In this document: one piece after another, positions 11,804 to 19,862 of the stretch
How positions within the stretch are numbered: position 1 is the first letter of the stretch
How the letters are laid out: the number at the start of each line of letters is the position of its first letter
Assembly: GCF_963668085.1 (NCBI RefSeq)
Contig: NZ_OY764059.1
Span: forward strand, 1,612,001 to 1,676,000
Direction of reading: 5' to 3'
Length of the DNA: 64,000 bases
From: an uncultured Ilyobacter sp.
GTDB taxonomy: Bacteria > Fusobacteriota > Fusobacteriia > Fusobacteriales > Fusobacteriaceae
Position numbers and translations under genes: made by a program
Notes under the pieces: generated by a model
Told to the model about the DNA's origin: nothing
The model's database searches: none
The model's input: only the letters and a program-made list of their open reading frames with translations

Positions 11804-12595
11804 TTAAAAAGCTGCTATATCATCTTTAGACAAATCCAGCCTTTCTATTTTTTTGCATACACCTGATTTTGAGTCAATTTCTATATCAAGTCCGTTTAAT
11901 CTCTCGTTCCCCTCTGCCACCTCAAATTTTTGAGGTAAAGATGTGAGAAATTTAGGAATTATAGACTCCACTTTCATTCCTATTACTCCATTTTGAGATC
12001 CTGTCATACCAACATCTGTTATATATCCAGTACCCTTAGGAAGTATCTTGCTGTCTGAGGTCTGAACATGGGTATGAGTACCAAATACAAGAGATGCTCT
12101 TCCGTCTAGAAACCATCCCATGGCAACTTTTTCAGAGGAGGCCTCAGCGTGAAAATCTACGATAATACACTTCACATCTTCTCCCAACTCCCAGAAAAGT
12201 TCTTCCATTTTTGCAAAAGGGCAGTCTATAGGGGGCATAAATACTCTTCCCTGAAGAGATACAACTGCTATTTTCTCACCACTCTTGGTTTTTTTTATCA
12301 CATAACCGCTACCTGGAACCCCCATGGGATAATTTAAAGGTCTCAGTATATTGTCGTTATTAGCCAAGTATTCATACATTTCTCTTTTATCCCAGATGTG
12401 ATTCCCACCTGTTATTACATCTATTCCCCAATTGAAAAATTCATCTGCAAGCTTTCCAGTTATTCCAAATCCTCCAGCCGAATTTTCTCCATTAATAATA
12501 ATAAAATCATACTCATTTTTTTTCTTATCTAAATATTCTTTTAAAATACCTCTTCCAGGTTTACCTACTACGTCTCCAGCTATTAATATTCTCAT
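11804..12595 (-). CDS. ymdB: YmdB-family metallophosphoesterase
   Basis: YmdB is a phosphodiesterase acting on cyclic nucleotides in Bacillus and is genetically tied to RNase Y. Metal-ligand motifs are present: GDVVGKPG (first Asp), NGENSAGG, GGNHIWDK, VDFHAEASSEK and FGTHTHVQTSD. I chose the ATG at 12595 (MRILIAGDVV), which has an AAGGAA site; the frame is open to 12631 without one. This gives 263 residues. rny lies upstream but is separated here by a 430-base repeat element. Confidence 0.9.
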   Translation of the reverse strand: MRILIAGDVVGKPGRGILKEYLDKKKNEYDFIIINGENSAGGFGITGKLADEFFNWGIDVITGGNHIWDKREMYEYLANNDNILRPLNYPMGVPGSGYVIKKTKSGEKIAVVSLQGRVFMPPIDCPFAKMEELFWELGEDVKCIIVDFHAEASSEKVAMGWFLDGRASLVFGTHTHVQTSDSKILPKGTGYITDVGMTGSQNGVIGMKVESIIPKFLTSLPQKFEVAEGNERLNGLDIEIDSKSGVCKKIERLDLSKDDIAAF

Positions 12596-12750
12596 CTTAT
12601 TCCTTCTTTCTATCCTTTGGTATCTAACCAAATTATTATATCACTTTCAATTAAATTTTCCAAGTTATTACAACCCTTGCAGGACTTGCCATAAATTTAC
12701 TATATAGTCAAATAGAATATAGCTAAATAAAAAAACTTTTAATCATCTAT
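12596..12750. other. Spacer upstream of ymdB
   Basis: A+T-rich DNA with no gene. It contains AGCTAAATAA at 12721-12730, repeated directly at 13200-13209 on the other side of the repeat element. Confidence 0.5.
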
Positions 12751-13196
12751 TAAATTATTGAATTTATCCAAAAGCTTCTGTTACTTTCTTTGCTTGCCCA
12801 AAGATTTCCTTCCTTCGGTAACCAAAGAAAAGGCACCCCTAAAAAATACCTAAAATCACTTCTGAACTAACTTTCTATTGAAATATAGTCGGTAAACCTC
12901 CTTATTTCAATGAAAGTGGATTTCACAAGATGATTTCTTAACGGCATTTTTTAAAGGGGAATTTAAAATCTTAAATGATTTTTTTTAAATCTTTTGAAAT
13001 TCTTTTGGCCATTGATAAAATAAACGTTAAGAATGACTGAGAAAAATCTCTAGAAAAAATCAACTGTCTGAGCGAAGCGAGTTTTGATTTTTACTTAGAT
13101 TTCCGAAGGCATTTAGCTTATTTTTCACAGGCCTTGATTTTTGGTTACTTTTCATCAAGGAAAAGTAACGGAAGTTTGAATAAATTCAGTAATTTA
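12751..13196 (-). repeat. MITE-like non-coding repeat, copy 1
   Basis: The sequence is repeated in opposite orientation at 44343-44766 with high identity over about 400 bases. Imperfect terminal inverted repeats are AAATTATTGAATTTAT at the left and its counterpart AAATTCAGTAATTT at the right. Inside the ends are hairpin-forming GTTACTTT...AAAGTAAC modules; the left module of this copy carries a short insertion that breaks its right arm (GTTACTTTCTTTG then CAAAGATTTCC). A GAGCGAAGCGAG motif lies in the middle. I find no open frame above 60 codons on either strand. AGCTAAATAA flanks it on both sides. It separates ymdB from rny. Confidence 0.85.
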
Positions 13197-13216
13197 CTCA
13201 GCTAAATAATAAACTC

Positions 13217-13242
13217 TAAAAAAAAAGACGGCTTTTGCCGTC
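13217..13242 (-). terminator. Intrinsic terminator of rny
   Basis: GACGGC-TTTT-GCCGTC stem followed by nine T on the minus strand, directly after the rny stop. It separates rny transcription from the repeat element and ymdB. Confidence 0.88.
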
Positions 13243-13245
13243 TAA

Positions 13246-14811
13246 TTATTTTGCATAGTCTACTGCTCTTGTTTCTCTTATTACAGTTACTTTTATCTGT
13301 CCTGGGTACTGCATAGTCTCTTCGACTTTTTTAGCAACATCCCTTGACATTTTTATAGCCTGATCATCTTTTATAGATTCAGGGTTGATTATGATTCTGA
13401 CCTCTCTACCAGCCTGTATAGCAAATGAAGATTCTACTCCCTCAAAAGAGTTTGCTATCTCTTCAAGCCCTTCTAATCTTTTCAAATAAGTTGAAAGAGT
13501 TTCTCTTCTTGCTCCTGGTCTAGAAGCTGAGATAGCGTCGGCTGCCTGTATCAAGATAGCCTCTACACTTTCAAATTCAACCTCATTGTGGTGAGCCATT
13601 ACTGCATTCAATACAAGTGGTTTTTCCCCAAACTTTTTCAAGAACTCTCCACCTATAAGTGCATGTGAAGCCTCTATATCATGTTCTAAGACTTTACCTA
13701 CATCATGAAGAAGTCCTGCCCTCTTAGCTAGCTCAGTGTTTGCACCGAGCTCAGCAGCCAAGTTTCCTGCAAGTCTTGCAACCTCTATAGAGTGAGTCAG
13801 AACGTTTTGTCCATAGCTAGTTCTAAACTTAAGTTTACCTAAAGTTTTTATTATTTCCTGGTGCATTCCAGGTATTCCAAGCTCAAGTAAAGCGTGTTCT
13901 CCAGCTTCTATGATCTCTTTATTTACCTCTTTTTTCGCCTTATTCACAGCTTCTTCTATTTTCGCAGGATGTATTCTTCCGTCTGTTACTAGTTTTTCTA
14001 TGGTATTTCTGGCAACTTCTCTTTTTACACCGTCAAAACTAGACAGTACAACTGCCTCAGGAGTATCATCGATTATTACATCTACACCTGTGAGAGCCTC
14101 TATAGCCCTTATATTTCTTCCTTCTCTACCTATTATTCTTCCCTTCATCTCATCATTAGGGAGGTTTACTACCGACACAGTAGCGTCTACCACATAATCT
14201 GCAGAAGCCTTTCCTATTGCTGTAGAAAGTATTCTTTTAGAGACTCTTTCCTTCTCTTCAGATAGTTTGTTTTCAAACTCTTTTATTTTCATAGCAGTCT
14301 CATGAGTCAGCTCGTTTGTCAATTTTGTTATCAGCATGTCTTTTGCTTCATCTTTAGAGAATCCTGATATCCTCTCTAGTTCCATTTCCTGTCTAGATCT
14401 CAGTTCTTCAATTTCACCGTTCTTATTTTGAAGTTTTGATTCAAAATCAACAAGTTCCTGAGACTTTACCTCTAGTCTGTCTATCTTTCTATCTAGAGTC
14501 TCCTCTTTTTTTGCAAGTCTTGTTTCTTTCTGGTATATATCTGATTTAGCTGTCTTAATCTCTTTTTCAGCTTCTTCTTTTAGATGATATACCTTTTCTT
14601 TTGCTTTCAGTTCTATCTCTTTGGCCTTTGCCGCTGCTTCTTTTTCAGAACCCTCCACTATCTCCTTAGCTTTGAGTCTTGCCTTAACTATTTCATCTTC
14701 TAGATTGTTAAGTTCATCTATTTTTTTATCTATAACGGATTTTTTATAGGCCACTGTTAACAGTATGCTCAATCCGATTACTGCTGATGCTACAACTATT
14801 GACGTATTCAT
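13246..14811 (-). CDS. rny: Ribonuclease Y
   Basis: RNase Y is a membrane-anchored endonuclease that starts mRNA decay. The 521 residues show an N-terminal membrane segment (about 5-22), a long charged coiled coil (about 30-190), a KH RNA-binding domain (about 210-275, with MKGRIIGREGRNIRAIE) and an HD catalytic domain (LTHSIEVARLAGNLA, then RAGLLHDVGKVLEHD). The length matches the family (about 510-520). It ends with its own terminator. Confidence 0.97.
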   Translation of the reverse strand: MNTSIVVASAVIGLSILLTVAYKKSVIDKKIDELNNLEDEIVKARLKAKEIVEGSEKEAAAKAKEIELKAKEKVYHLKEEAEKEIKTAKSDIYQKETRLAKKEETLDRKIDRLEVKSQELVDFESKLQNKNGEIEELRSRQEMELERISGFSKDEAKDMLITKLTNELTHETAMKIKEFENKLSEEKERVSKRILSTAIGKASADYVVDATVSVVNLPNDEMKGRIIGREGRNIRAIEALTGVDVIIDDTPEAVVLSSFDGVKREVARNTIEKLVTDGRIHPAKIEEAVNKAKKEVNKEIIEAGEHALLELGIPGMHQEIIKTLGKLKFRTSYGQNVLTHSIEVARLAGNLAAELGANTELAKRAGLLHDVGKVLEHDIEASHALIGGEFLKKFGEKPLVLNAVMAHHNEVEFESVEAILIQAADAISASRPGARRETLSTYLKRLEGLEEIANSFEGVESSFAIQAGREVRIIINPESIKDDQAIKMSRDVAKKVEETMQYPGQIKVTVIRETRAVDYAK

Positions 14812-14843
14812 TATAATACTTCCTTTCTACAGATTTATTTTTA

Positions 14844-15188
14844 TTAAAAGTTGGCTAGTGCCTCCTCTTCAGTTTCGTAAATTTCAAATACTTCATCTAA
14901 TCCTACCATTTCAAAAATTGTCTTGATGTGATCATTTAATTTTATAAGTTTGATATCTCCGCCTATCTCTTTTACAGTTCTTAGTTTACCTCTTAAGATT
15001 CCCATTGCTAAACTGTTGATGTGAACAAGCTCTTCAAAATCAATTATAAAGTTTATGGCATCTGCTTCTATTAATTTAGCTATTCTTTCTTTTAACTTAG
15101 GAGCTACAAGGGCGTCTAACTCTCCTACCACCTTTATCACTCTTACGTCATTTAAATTTTTCTCAACTATTTCAAAATTCGTTACCAT
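14844..15188 (-). CDS. STAS-domain anti-anti-sigma factor (SpoIIAA/RsbV-like)
   Basis: A single STAS domain of 114 residues. Proteins of this type bind a partner kinase/anti-sigma factor and are switched off by serine phosphorylation. The segment FEELVHINSLAMGILRG (about residues 52-68) corresponds to the phosphorylation loop, with Ser in NSLAMG. The ATG follows the stop of the upstream kinase gene directly (TAGATG), with AGGAGG inside that gene. The partner at 15189-15593 supports a switching pair; the sigma factor they control is not in the window. Confidence 0.85.
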   Translation of the reverse strand: MVTNFEIVEKNLNDVRVIKVVGELDALVAPKLKERIAKLIEADAINFIIDFEELVHINSLAMGILRGKLRTVKEIGGDIKLIKLNDHIKTIFEMVGLDEVFEIYETEEEALANF

Positions 15189-15593
15189 CTACTTGGCCTC
15201 CTTAACTTCTTTTGATACATTAAATTTTGTTCCTGTCTTTTTTTTCTCTACATTAAACTCGTCAACCATTCCTTTGACGATAAATAACCCCATTCCACCT
15301 TCTTCTTTGCTGCTTTTTTTCTCATCATAACCATGACCGTTGTCCTCAATACTTAAATATACAGTATTACCTACTTTTTTTAAGAAAATTGTCATTTCAC
15401 CAGTTTCATATCTATATCCATGTTCAACTACATTGGTTGCAAGTTCATCTATAACTGAAAGTAGTTTCATTACATCGCCTTTTTCTATATTCTGGCTTTC
15501 AAAATAGGTCTTTGCAAGGGCTCTGATTAGAGTCAGATTATGCAAGGAAGAAGGCAATACGAGTTTTACATCATTTCTCTCCAAAACCTTCAC
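15189..15593 (-). CDS. ATP-binding anti-sigma factor/serine kinase (SpoIIAB/RsbW-like)
   Basis: The 134-residue protein has the GHKL ATPase fold: N-box VIDELATNVVEHGY (about residues 49-62), G1 box SIEDNGHGYDE and G2 box GGMGLFIVKGMVD. Members hold a sigma factor inactive and phosphorylate a STAS antagonist, which is the next gene. Start is GTG, overlapping the stop of the upstream lipoprotein gene (GTGA), so translation is probably coupled. In a non-sporulating lineage the target is more likely a stress-type regulator than sporulation (inference). Confidence 0.85.
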   Translation of the reverse strand: MKVLERNDVKLVLPSSLHNLTLIRALAKTYFESQNIEKGDVMKLLSVIDELATNVVEHGYRYETGEMTIFLKKVGNTVYLSIEDNGHGYDEKKSSKEEGGMGLFIVKGMVDEFNVEKKKTGTKFNVSKEVKEAK

Positions 15594-16111
15594 CTTCTTT
15601 CTTGAAATTTAACTACTTCCCACACATGATTTTCATATTTAAATTCCACATTAAAATAAAAAGTTTCTTCTCCTGTATTGAGGGCCACTATATTTCTAGC
15701 TACTTTATCTTCAAAACTCGTTTTAGAAACAAATACCCTATATCTTGTAAAATCTATACCTGTAAGTTCATCTAAAGTGGCTGTATTCCTCAAATTTTTA
15801 CTCATGTGTTTTTTAAGGGTCGTAAGTTCATTATCAACAAGCTCTTTTTTGACTTTTTTTATTAGTTGTTCCAATTTTTCTTTTGCTTCTGCCCTCTCAT
15901 TGAGCAAAAACCTGAACTTAATAACTTCAGGTGTGTATCCGTAGACCTTTTTGTGCTCTTCTAGCTTGTCAGAAAGGTCATCTAGTTCCCATTTGCTATA
16001 AGAATTGTAAAACCTAGATTTTTCCAACTCCCCTTCCTCTTTTTTTGATAATCTAGAGCAAGCTGTACCAAGATTTAATACAATTATTATTATTAAAATT
16101 CTTTTTAACAT
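15590..16111 (-). CDS. Predicted lipoprotein, function unknown
   Basis: The 173-residue product has a short lipoprotein signal (MLKRILIIIIVLNLGTAC) with lipobox LGTAC and Cys18 as the lipidation site. The mature part begins with a charged helical region (about 19-115, rich in Lys/Glu) and ends with a beta-rich segment (VAALNT to VVKFQERR). I do not recognise the family. Its stop overlaps the start of the SpoIIAB-like gene, so it may be part of the same regulatory unit, for example as an envelope sensor or output (inference). Confidence 0.75.
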   Translation of the reverse strand: MLKRILIIIIVLNLGTACSRLSKKEEGELEKSRFYNSYSKWELDDLSDKLEEHKKVYGYTPEVIKFRFLLNERAEAKEKLEQLIKKVKKELVDNELTTLKKHMSKNLRNTATLDELTGIDFTRYRVFVSKTSFEDKVARNIVALNTGEETFYFNVEFKYENHVWEVVKFQERR

Positions 16112-16187
16112 ATCATTCTCCTATGAGATTAACATTATAATGATAGCATACGGGGATGAAATTATCAAGTTAATATTTCCAACATTT

Positions 16188-17090
16188 TCAAAGGTTTTTG
16201 AGCCTTTGAAGTACATCCAAGGCTATTTCTTCCTCACTTAATTCTTCTAAATTATACCATATATACGAAGCATCGTTTTTAAACCAAGTAAATTGTCTCT
16301 TGGCATATCTTCTAGAATTTCTCTTAATAAGTTCCACAGCTTCTAAAAGGGTACATTCTCCCTTGAGATGCCTTATAATTTCTGAATATCCTATTATATT
16401 TATCTTTTCAAGATTCTCTCCATACTTTTTATAGACCCTTTCCACCTCTTGGTAAAGTCCTGCATCTACCATCATATCCACCCGCATATTGATCCTCTCA
16501 TAAAGATTTTTTCTATCTCTTTCAAGGGCAACTTTGAGAAACTTATAATTATTACCTTTTATATTTCTCTTAGAGACCACAGAAAATTTTTCTTCAGTGA
16601 GAATGCAAACTTCTAGGGCTCTTTCCACCCTTTTTTTATTATTCGGGTGTATTTTTTCTGCTGCTTCAGGATCTAGTTTTACAAGTTCGCTGTAGAGCTC
16701 TTCGCCGCTCTTCTTCATAAGTTTTTCTCTAAGCTCTAGATCTGAGGAAGGGAGTTCAGATAATCCCTCTGTAACAGAACTAATATATAATCCTGTCCCG
16801 CCTGTTATTATTACATCTTTTTTTTCTTTTTCCTTTTTTGACAAGATATTATTTACTTCTCTCTGGTAATCTCCCACACTATATTTTTTTATAGGAGGCA
16901 CAGTATCGATCATATAGTGTTTAACTCCTAGCATCTCTTCCTCAGTTACTTTTGCAGTTCCTATATCCAATTCTTTATATATCTGTGCCGAGTCTGCTGA
17001 TATTATATCTGCTCCCATGGCCTTTGCCAACTTTATAGATAGAGCCGTTTTCCCTACTGCTGTAGGTCCGGCGATAACAAGTCCCTTCAT
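16188..17090 (-). CDS. miaA: tRNA dimethylallyltransferase MiaA
   Basis: MiaA transfers a dimethylallyl group to A37 of tRNAs that read UNN codons. The 300 residues show P-loop IAGPTAVGKTALSIKLAK, ISADSAQIYKELDIGTAK, GGTGLYISSVTEGL and the tRNA-contacting RRYAKRQFTWFKND. The length is normal (about 300-315). It stands between the lipoprotein gene and obgE. Confidence 0.96.
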   Translation of the reverse strand: MKGLVIAGPTAVGKTALSIKLAKAMGADIISADSAQIYKELDIGTAKVTEEEMLGVKHYMIDTVPPIKKYSVGDYQREVNNILSKKEKEKKDVIITGGTGLYISSVTEGLSELPSSDLELREKLMKKSGEELYSELVKLDPEAAEKIHPNNKKRVERALEVCILTEEKFSVVSKRNIKGNNYKFLKVALERDRKNLYERINMRVDMMVDAGLYQEVERVYKKYGENLEKINIIGYSEIIRHLKGECTLLEAVELIKRNSRRYAKRQFTWFKNDASYIWYNLEELSEEEIALDVLQRLKNL

Positions 17091-17173
17091 CTTCTCCTCC
17101 CTTTGCTTTTTCTAAGTTTATCACATGACACTTTTTTTTCAAAATAACTTTCTCGGTGCCAGTATAAGCAACT

Positions 17174-17203
17174 AAAAGAGGCAGCTTTAAGGCTGCCTCT
17201 TTT
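17174..17203 (-). terminator. Intrinsic terminator of obgE
   Basis: AAAAGAGGCAGC pairs with GCTGCCTCTTTT around a 6-base loop; A and T runs on both sides. It lies 7 bases after the obgE stop on the minus strand. Confidence 0.8.
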
Positions 17204-17209
17204 ATAACT

Positions 17210-18496
17210 TTAGTCTACAAAATCAAATTCCACGTCTGCTATTCTTACAGTGTCTCCGTGCTCTACTCCTGCATCTCGAAGTGCTTCTTCCATCCCGAGA
17301 TTTTTCATCATGTGGAGGAAGTTGATTATAGAATCTTCATCCATTGTTATTACATATTTATTTAATACATCTTCTACTATTCTTCCTTCTACTACATAAA
17401 CTCCCTCTTCATCCTGGGTAATAACGTAGTCTTCCTTGTCCCCTCTTATTACTTTTAATACTTCATCTATATCTATTTCATCTTCAAGAGGTTCCCTTTC
17501 TATAGACTGGAGAATCTCCCATGTTCTATACGTCACCTCTTTTAGTCCATCATTCATTATAACTGATACAGGATAAAATTCTATCCCCTGACCCTCTATA
17601 AATTTTTTAAACTCTTCGTACTGCTCTGTGTTCCAGAGAAGGTCCATCTTATTTGCAATTACTATTTGTTTTTTTGCAGCTAGTTTTGGGCTAAATTTCT
17701 GAAGTTCCTCATTTATCTTTTTAAAATCCTCTATAGGAGTTCTTCCTTCTAGTCCTGCAGCATCAACTATATGATAGATCATCTTACATCGTTCAATATG
17801 CCTCAGGAACTTGTCTCCCAATCCGACTCCTTCATGAGCACCCTCTATAAGCCCAGGAATATCAGCCATAAGGAATGATTTCCCTTCCTCTAGTCTCACC
17901 ACTCCAAGCTTTGGAGAAAGTGTGGTAAAGTGATAACTGGCAACCTTTGATTTTGCAGATGATACTCTGTTTATAAAGCTTGATTTCCCCACAGAAGGAT
18001 AACCGACAAGGGCCACATCAGCCAGTAGTTTAAGCTCTAGCTTGACTTCTAGCTCAGATCCATCTCTACCTTTTCCTGCCATTGTAGGAGCCTTTCTGAT
18101 TGCATTTTTAAAGTGTACATTTCCCTGTCCACCTCTTCCACCCTTTATGAGTACTCTTTCTTCCCCCTTATTATTAAGGTCTAAAAGGAGCTTCCCAGTT
18201 TCCTGTTCTCTCACCTGGGTTCCTATTGGTACCCTTATCAGCAAGTCTTCACCTGTTTTACCATACATCCTTTTCTTGGCACCATTTTGTCCGTTTTCAG
18301 CCTTAAATATTCTCTTATATTTAAAATCAACCAGTGTATTTATGTTATTGTCTGCTACAAATACTATGTTTCCACCGTTTCCACCGTCTCCGCCGTCTGG
18401 ACCACCAAACTGAACAGATTTTTCTCTCCTAAAAGTAGCGGCTCCGTCTCCACCGTCTCCGGCTTTTATTGTGATTACAACCTCATCTATAAACAA
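17210..18496 (-). CDS. obgE: GTPase ObgE/CgtA
   Basis: Obg is an essential GTPase of 50S assembly and stress signalling. The 428 residues contain the glycine-rich Obg domain (about 1-157, GGDGGNGGN), the G domain with GYPSVGKSSFINRVSS, ADIPGLIEGAHEG and NKMDL, and a C-terminal OCT domain typical of Gram-positive and fusobacterial members. Start is TTG at 18496, 7 bases after GGAGGG. The rplU-prp-rpmA operon lies upstream, a common association. Confidence 0.96.
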   Translation of the reverse strand: MFIDEVVITIKAGDGGDGAATFRREKSVQFGGPDGGDGGNGGNIVFVADNNINTLVDFKYKRIFKAENGQNGAKKRMYGKTGEDLLIRVPIGTQVREQETGKLLLDLNNKGEERVLIKGGRGGQGNVHFKNAIRKAPTMAGKGRDGSELEVKLELKLLADVALVGYPSVGKSSFINRVSSAKSKVASYHFTTLSPKLGVVRLEEGKSFLMADIPGLIEGAHEGVGLGDKFLRHIERCKMIYHIVDAAGLEGRTPIEDFKKINEELQKFSPKLAAKKQIVIANKMDLLWNTEQYEEFKKFIEGQGIEFYPVSVIMNDGLKEVTYRTWEILQSIEREPLEDEIDIDEVLKVIRGDKEDYVITQDEEGVYVVEGRIVEDVLNKYVITMDEDSIINFLHMMKNLGMEEALRDAGVEHGDTVRIADVEFDFVD

Positions 18497-18641
18497 ATTA
18501 ATTCCCTCCTTTAATGGGATTTTTTCCTAGGCAACCTAAATATTATACTATAATATCTATTTTTTTGCAATTTCAAAGACTACTTTCCAAAGCATTTCAA
18601 CAATCTCGATTTACCCACAAAAAACAGCAGTTTACAAATAT

Positions 18642-18667
18642 AAAAAATCCCGGCACCTGGCCGGGAT
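18642..18667 (-). terminator. Intrinsic terminator of rplU-prp-rpmA
   Basis: ATCCCGGC-5-base loop-GCCGGGAT stem followed by a T run on the minus strand, 15 bases after the rpmA stop. Confidence 0.85.
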
Positions 18668-18682
18668 TAAACATCCAATCTA

Positions 18683-18970
18683 TTAAACTCTTTCAGGATA
18701 GACAGAAACTTTCTTCTTATCTTTTCCGTGTCTTTCGAATTTAACATATCCGTCAGTAAGAGCGAATAAAGTATGATCTTTACCTTGCCCCATGTTAGTT
18801 CCAGCATGGAACTTATTTCCTCTTTGTCTTACGATGATGTTTCCAGCCTTTACTACCTCACCATCATATTTCTTTACTCCAAGGTAGTTAGGATTAGAAT
18901 CTCTTCCGTTTTTAACAGAACCTTGACCTTTTTTCTTTGCAAATAATTGTATGTTCAATCTAAATAACAT
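18683..18970 (-). CDS. rpmA: 50S ribosomal protein L27 with cleavable N-terminus
   Basis: L27 lies near the peptidyl-transferase centre and its N-terminal tail reaches the tRNA ends. The 95-residue product begins [18 protein letters not shown]: the nine or ten residues before AKKKG match the extension known in Firmicutes and Fusobacteria that must be removed by Prp before ribosome function. The Prp gene is immediately upstream (TAGATG junction). Core residues [13 protein letters not shown] and [15 protein letters not shown] are normal. Confidence 0.97.
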   Translation of the reverse strand: MLFRLNIQLFAKKKGQGSVKNGRDSNPNYLGVKKYDGEVVKAGNIIVRQRGNKFHAGTNMGQGKDHTLFALTDGYVKFERHGKDKKKVSVYPERV

Positions 18971-19306
18971 CTACTTTTCCTCCTTCTCTACAAGCTTTAT
19001 AAATTCTGAATACTCCCTAGCTAATTGTTTAACTGTTAAATACATCATTTCCAACAATACATTCAGCTCTCTATCGTTGCCCTTGAGATCCACACCCCTA
19101 AAATCAACTTTTAGCAGTCCATCTTCAGAAATTTCATATCTAGGAACGATATCTAATACCTGATCTAGATGTGCTATTGGAAATTGTAAAGCAGTCGACA
19201 ACGCCGCACAAACAATGTCTTCTCCGTGTTCTGCAAAACCTGCATGTCCTTCTGCTGAAAAAAAGACAATTCTGCCTTCTTTTCTAATTATAACTACTTC
19301 AGTCAT
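18971..19306 (-). CDS. prp: Ribosomal-processing cysteine protease Prp
   Basis: Prp cleaves the N-terminal extension of L27. The 111 residues contain the catalytic His in AEGHAGFAEHGED (about residue 21) and Cys in DIVCAALSTALQF (about residue 33), the YsxB/DUF464 signature. It sits between rplU and rpmA, the conserved place. The matching cleavage-type sequence is visible in the downstream L27, so enzyme and substrate are co-encoded. Confidence 0.93.
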   Translation of the reverse strand: MTEVVIIRKEGRIVFFSAEGHAGFAEHGEDIVCAALSTALQFPIAHLDQVLDIVPRYEISEDGLLKVDFRGVDLKGNDRELNVLLEMMYLTVKQLAREYSEFIKLVEKEEK

Positions 19307-19313
19307 AAGTTAA

Positions 19314-19625
19314 TTAAGCTTCGATTGCTTTGATTTTGATTTCAGTAAGTAATTGTCTGTGACCTTTTTTTCTATGGTATCCAGTCTTTGGCTTATATTT
19401 GAAGTTAATAACTTTTTTCCCTTTTTCTTGGGAAAGTACTTCTACTAGAACTTTTGCACCTTCTACTACAGGAGCTCCTACTTTAATTTCTCCCTCTTTA
19501 GAAACAAGAAGAATATCAGTTAGTTCTACAGTTGTATTAACTTCAGCATTTAACTTCTCTACCTTTAATACGTCACCTTCTGCAACTTTGTACTGTTTAC
19601 CACCAGTTTTGATTACTGCGTACAT
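19314..19625 (-). CDS. rplU: 50S ribosomal protein L21
   Basis: L21 binds 23S rRNA on the large subunit. The 103 residues begin [18 protein letters not shown] and end with the [17 protein letters not shown] segment, both diagnostic. It is the first gene of the rplU-prp-rpmA operon. Its 5' leader has a strong promoter (19698-19726) and a stable hairpin (19655-19681). Confidence 0.97.
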   Translation of the reverse strand: MYAVIKTGGKQYKVAEGDVLKVEKLNAEVNTTVELTDILLVSKEGEIKVGAPVVEGAKVLVEVLSQEKGKKVINFKYKPKTGYHRKKGHRQLLTEIKIKAIEA

Positions 19626-19654
19626 TTAAACACCTCCAAAAGATTAAAATCGCT

Positions 19655-19681
19655 GGTTAAAGGTTGCTGACGACCTTTACC
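19655..19681 (-). promoter_or_regulatory. Hairpin in the rplU leader, possible L21-type leader
   Basis: On the minus strand GGTAAAGGT and ACCTTTAACC pair with one bulge around a loop containing CGTCAGC. It lies between the promoter and the rplU ribosome-binding site, where ribosomal-protein autoregulatory leaders are found. Assignment to a known leader family was not possible by eye. Confidence 0.45.
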
Positions 19682-19697
19682 ATGCGTAACTCACGAA

Positions 19698-19726
19698 ATG
19701 ATATCACTTTTTATGCTTTTTGTCAA
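19698..19726 (-). promoter_or_regulatory. Promoter of rplU-prp-rpmA
   Basis: Minus strand: TTGACA (19721-19726), 17-base spacer, TATCAT (19698-19703). The predicted leader is about 65 bases. Confidence 0.8.
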
Positions 19727-19828
19727 TGATATCCTTGCTATTTTAATAGTGATTTTATAAAAATTTTAATGAACCCCAAAATTCTTTTGATCTTTCAACT
19801 CTAAACAAAAAAATATCAACTTTAGTCC

Positions 19829-19853
19829 AAAAAAAAAGGAGGCTTTCGCCTCC
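19829..19853 (-). terminator. Intrinsic terminator of tcyP
   Basis: GGAGGC-GAAA-GCCTCC stem with a stable tetraloop, followed by nine T on the minus strand. Confidence 0.9.
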
Positions 19854-19862
19854 AGAAGAATA

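Noticed and set aside
12751..13196. Insertion sequence or degenerate transposase gene
   Set aside because: No open frame above 60 codons and no transposase-like peptide was seen in either copy; only a non-autonomous element is supportable.
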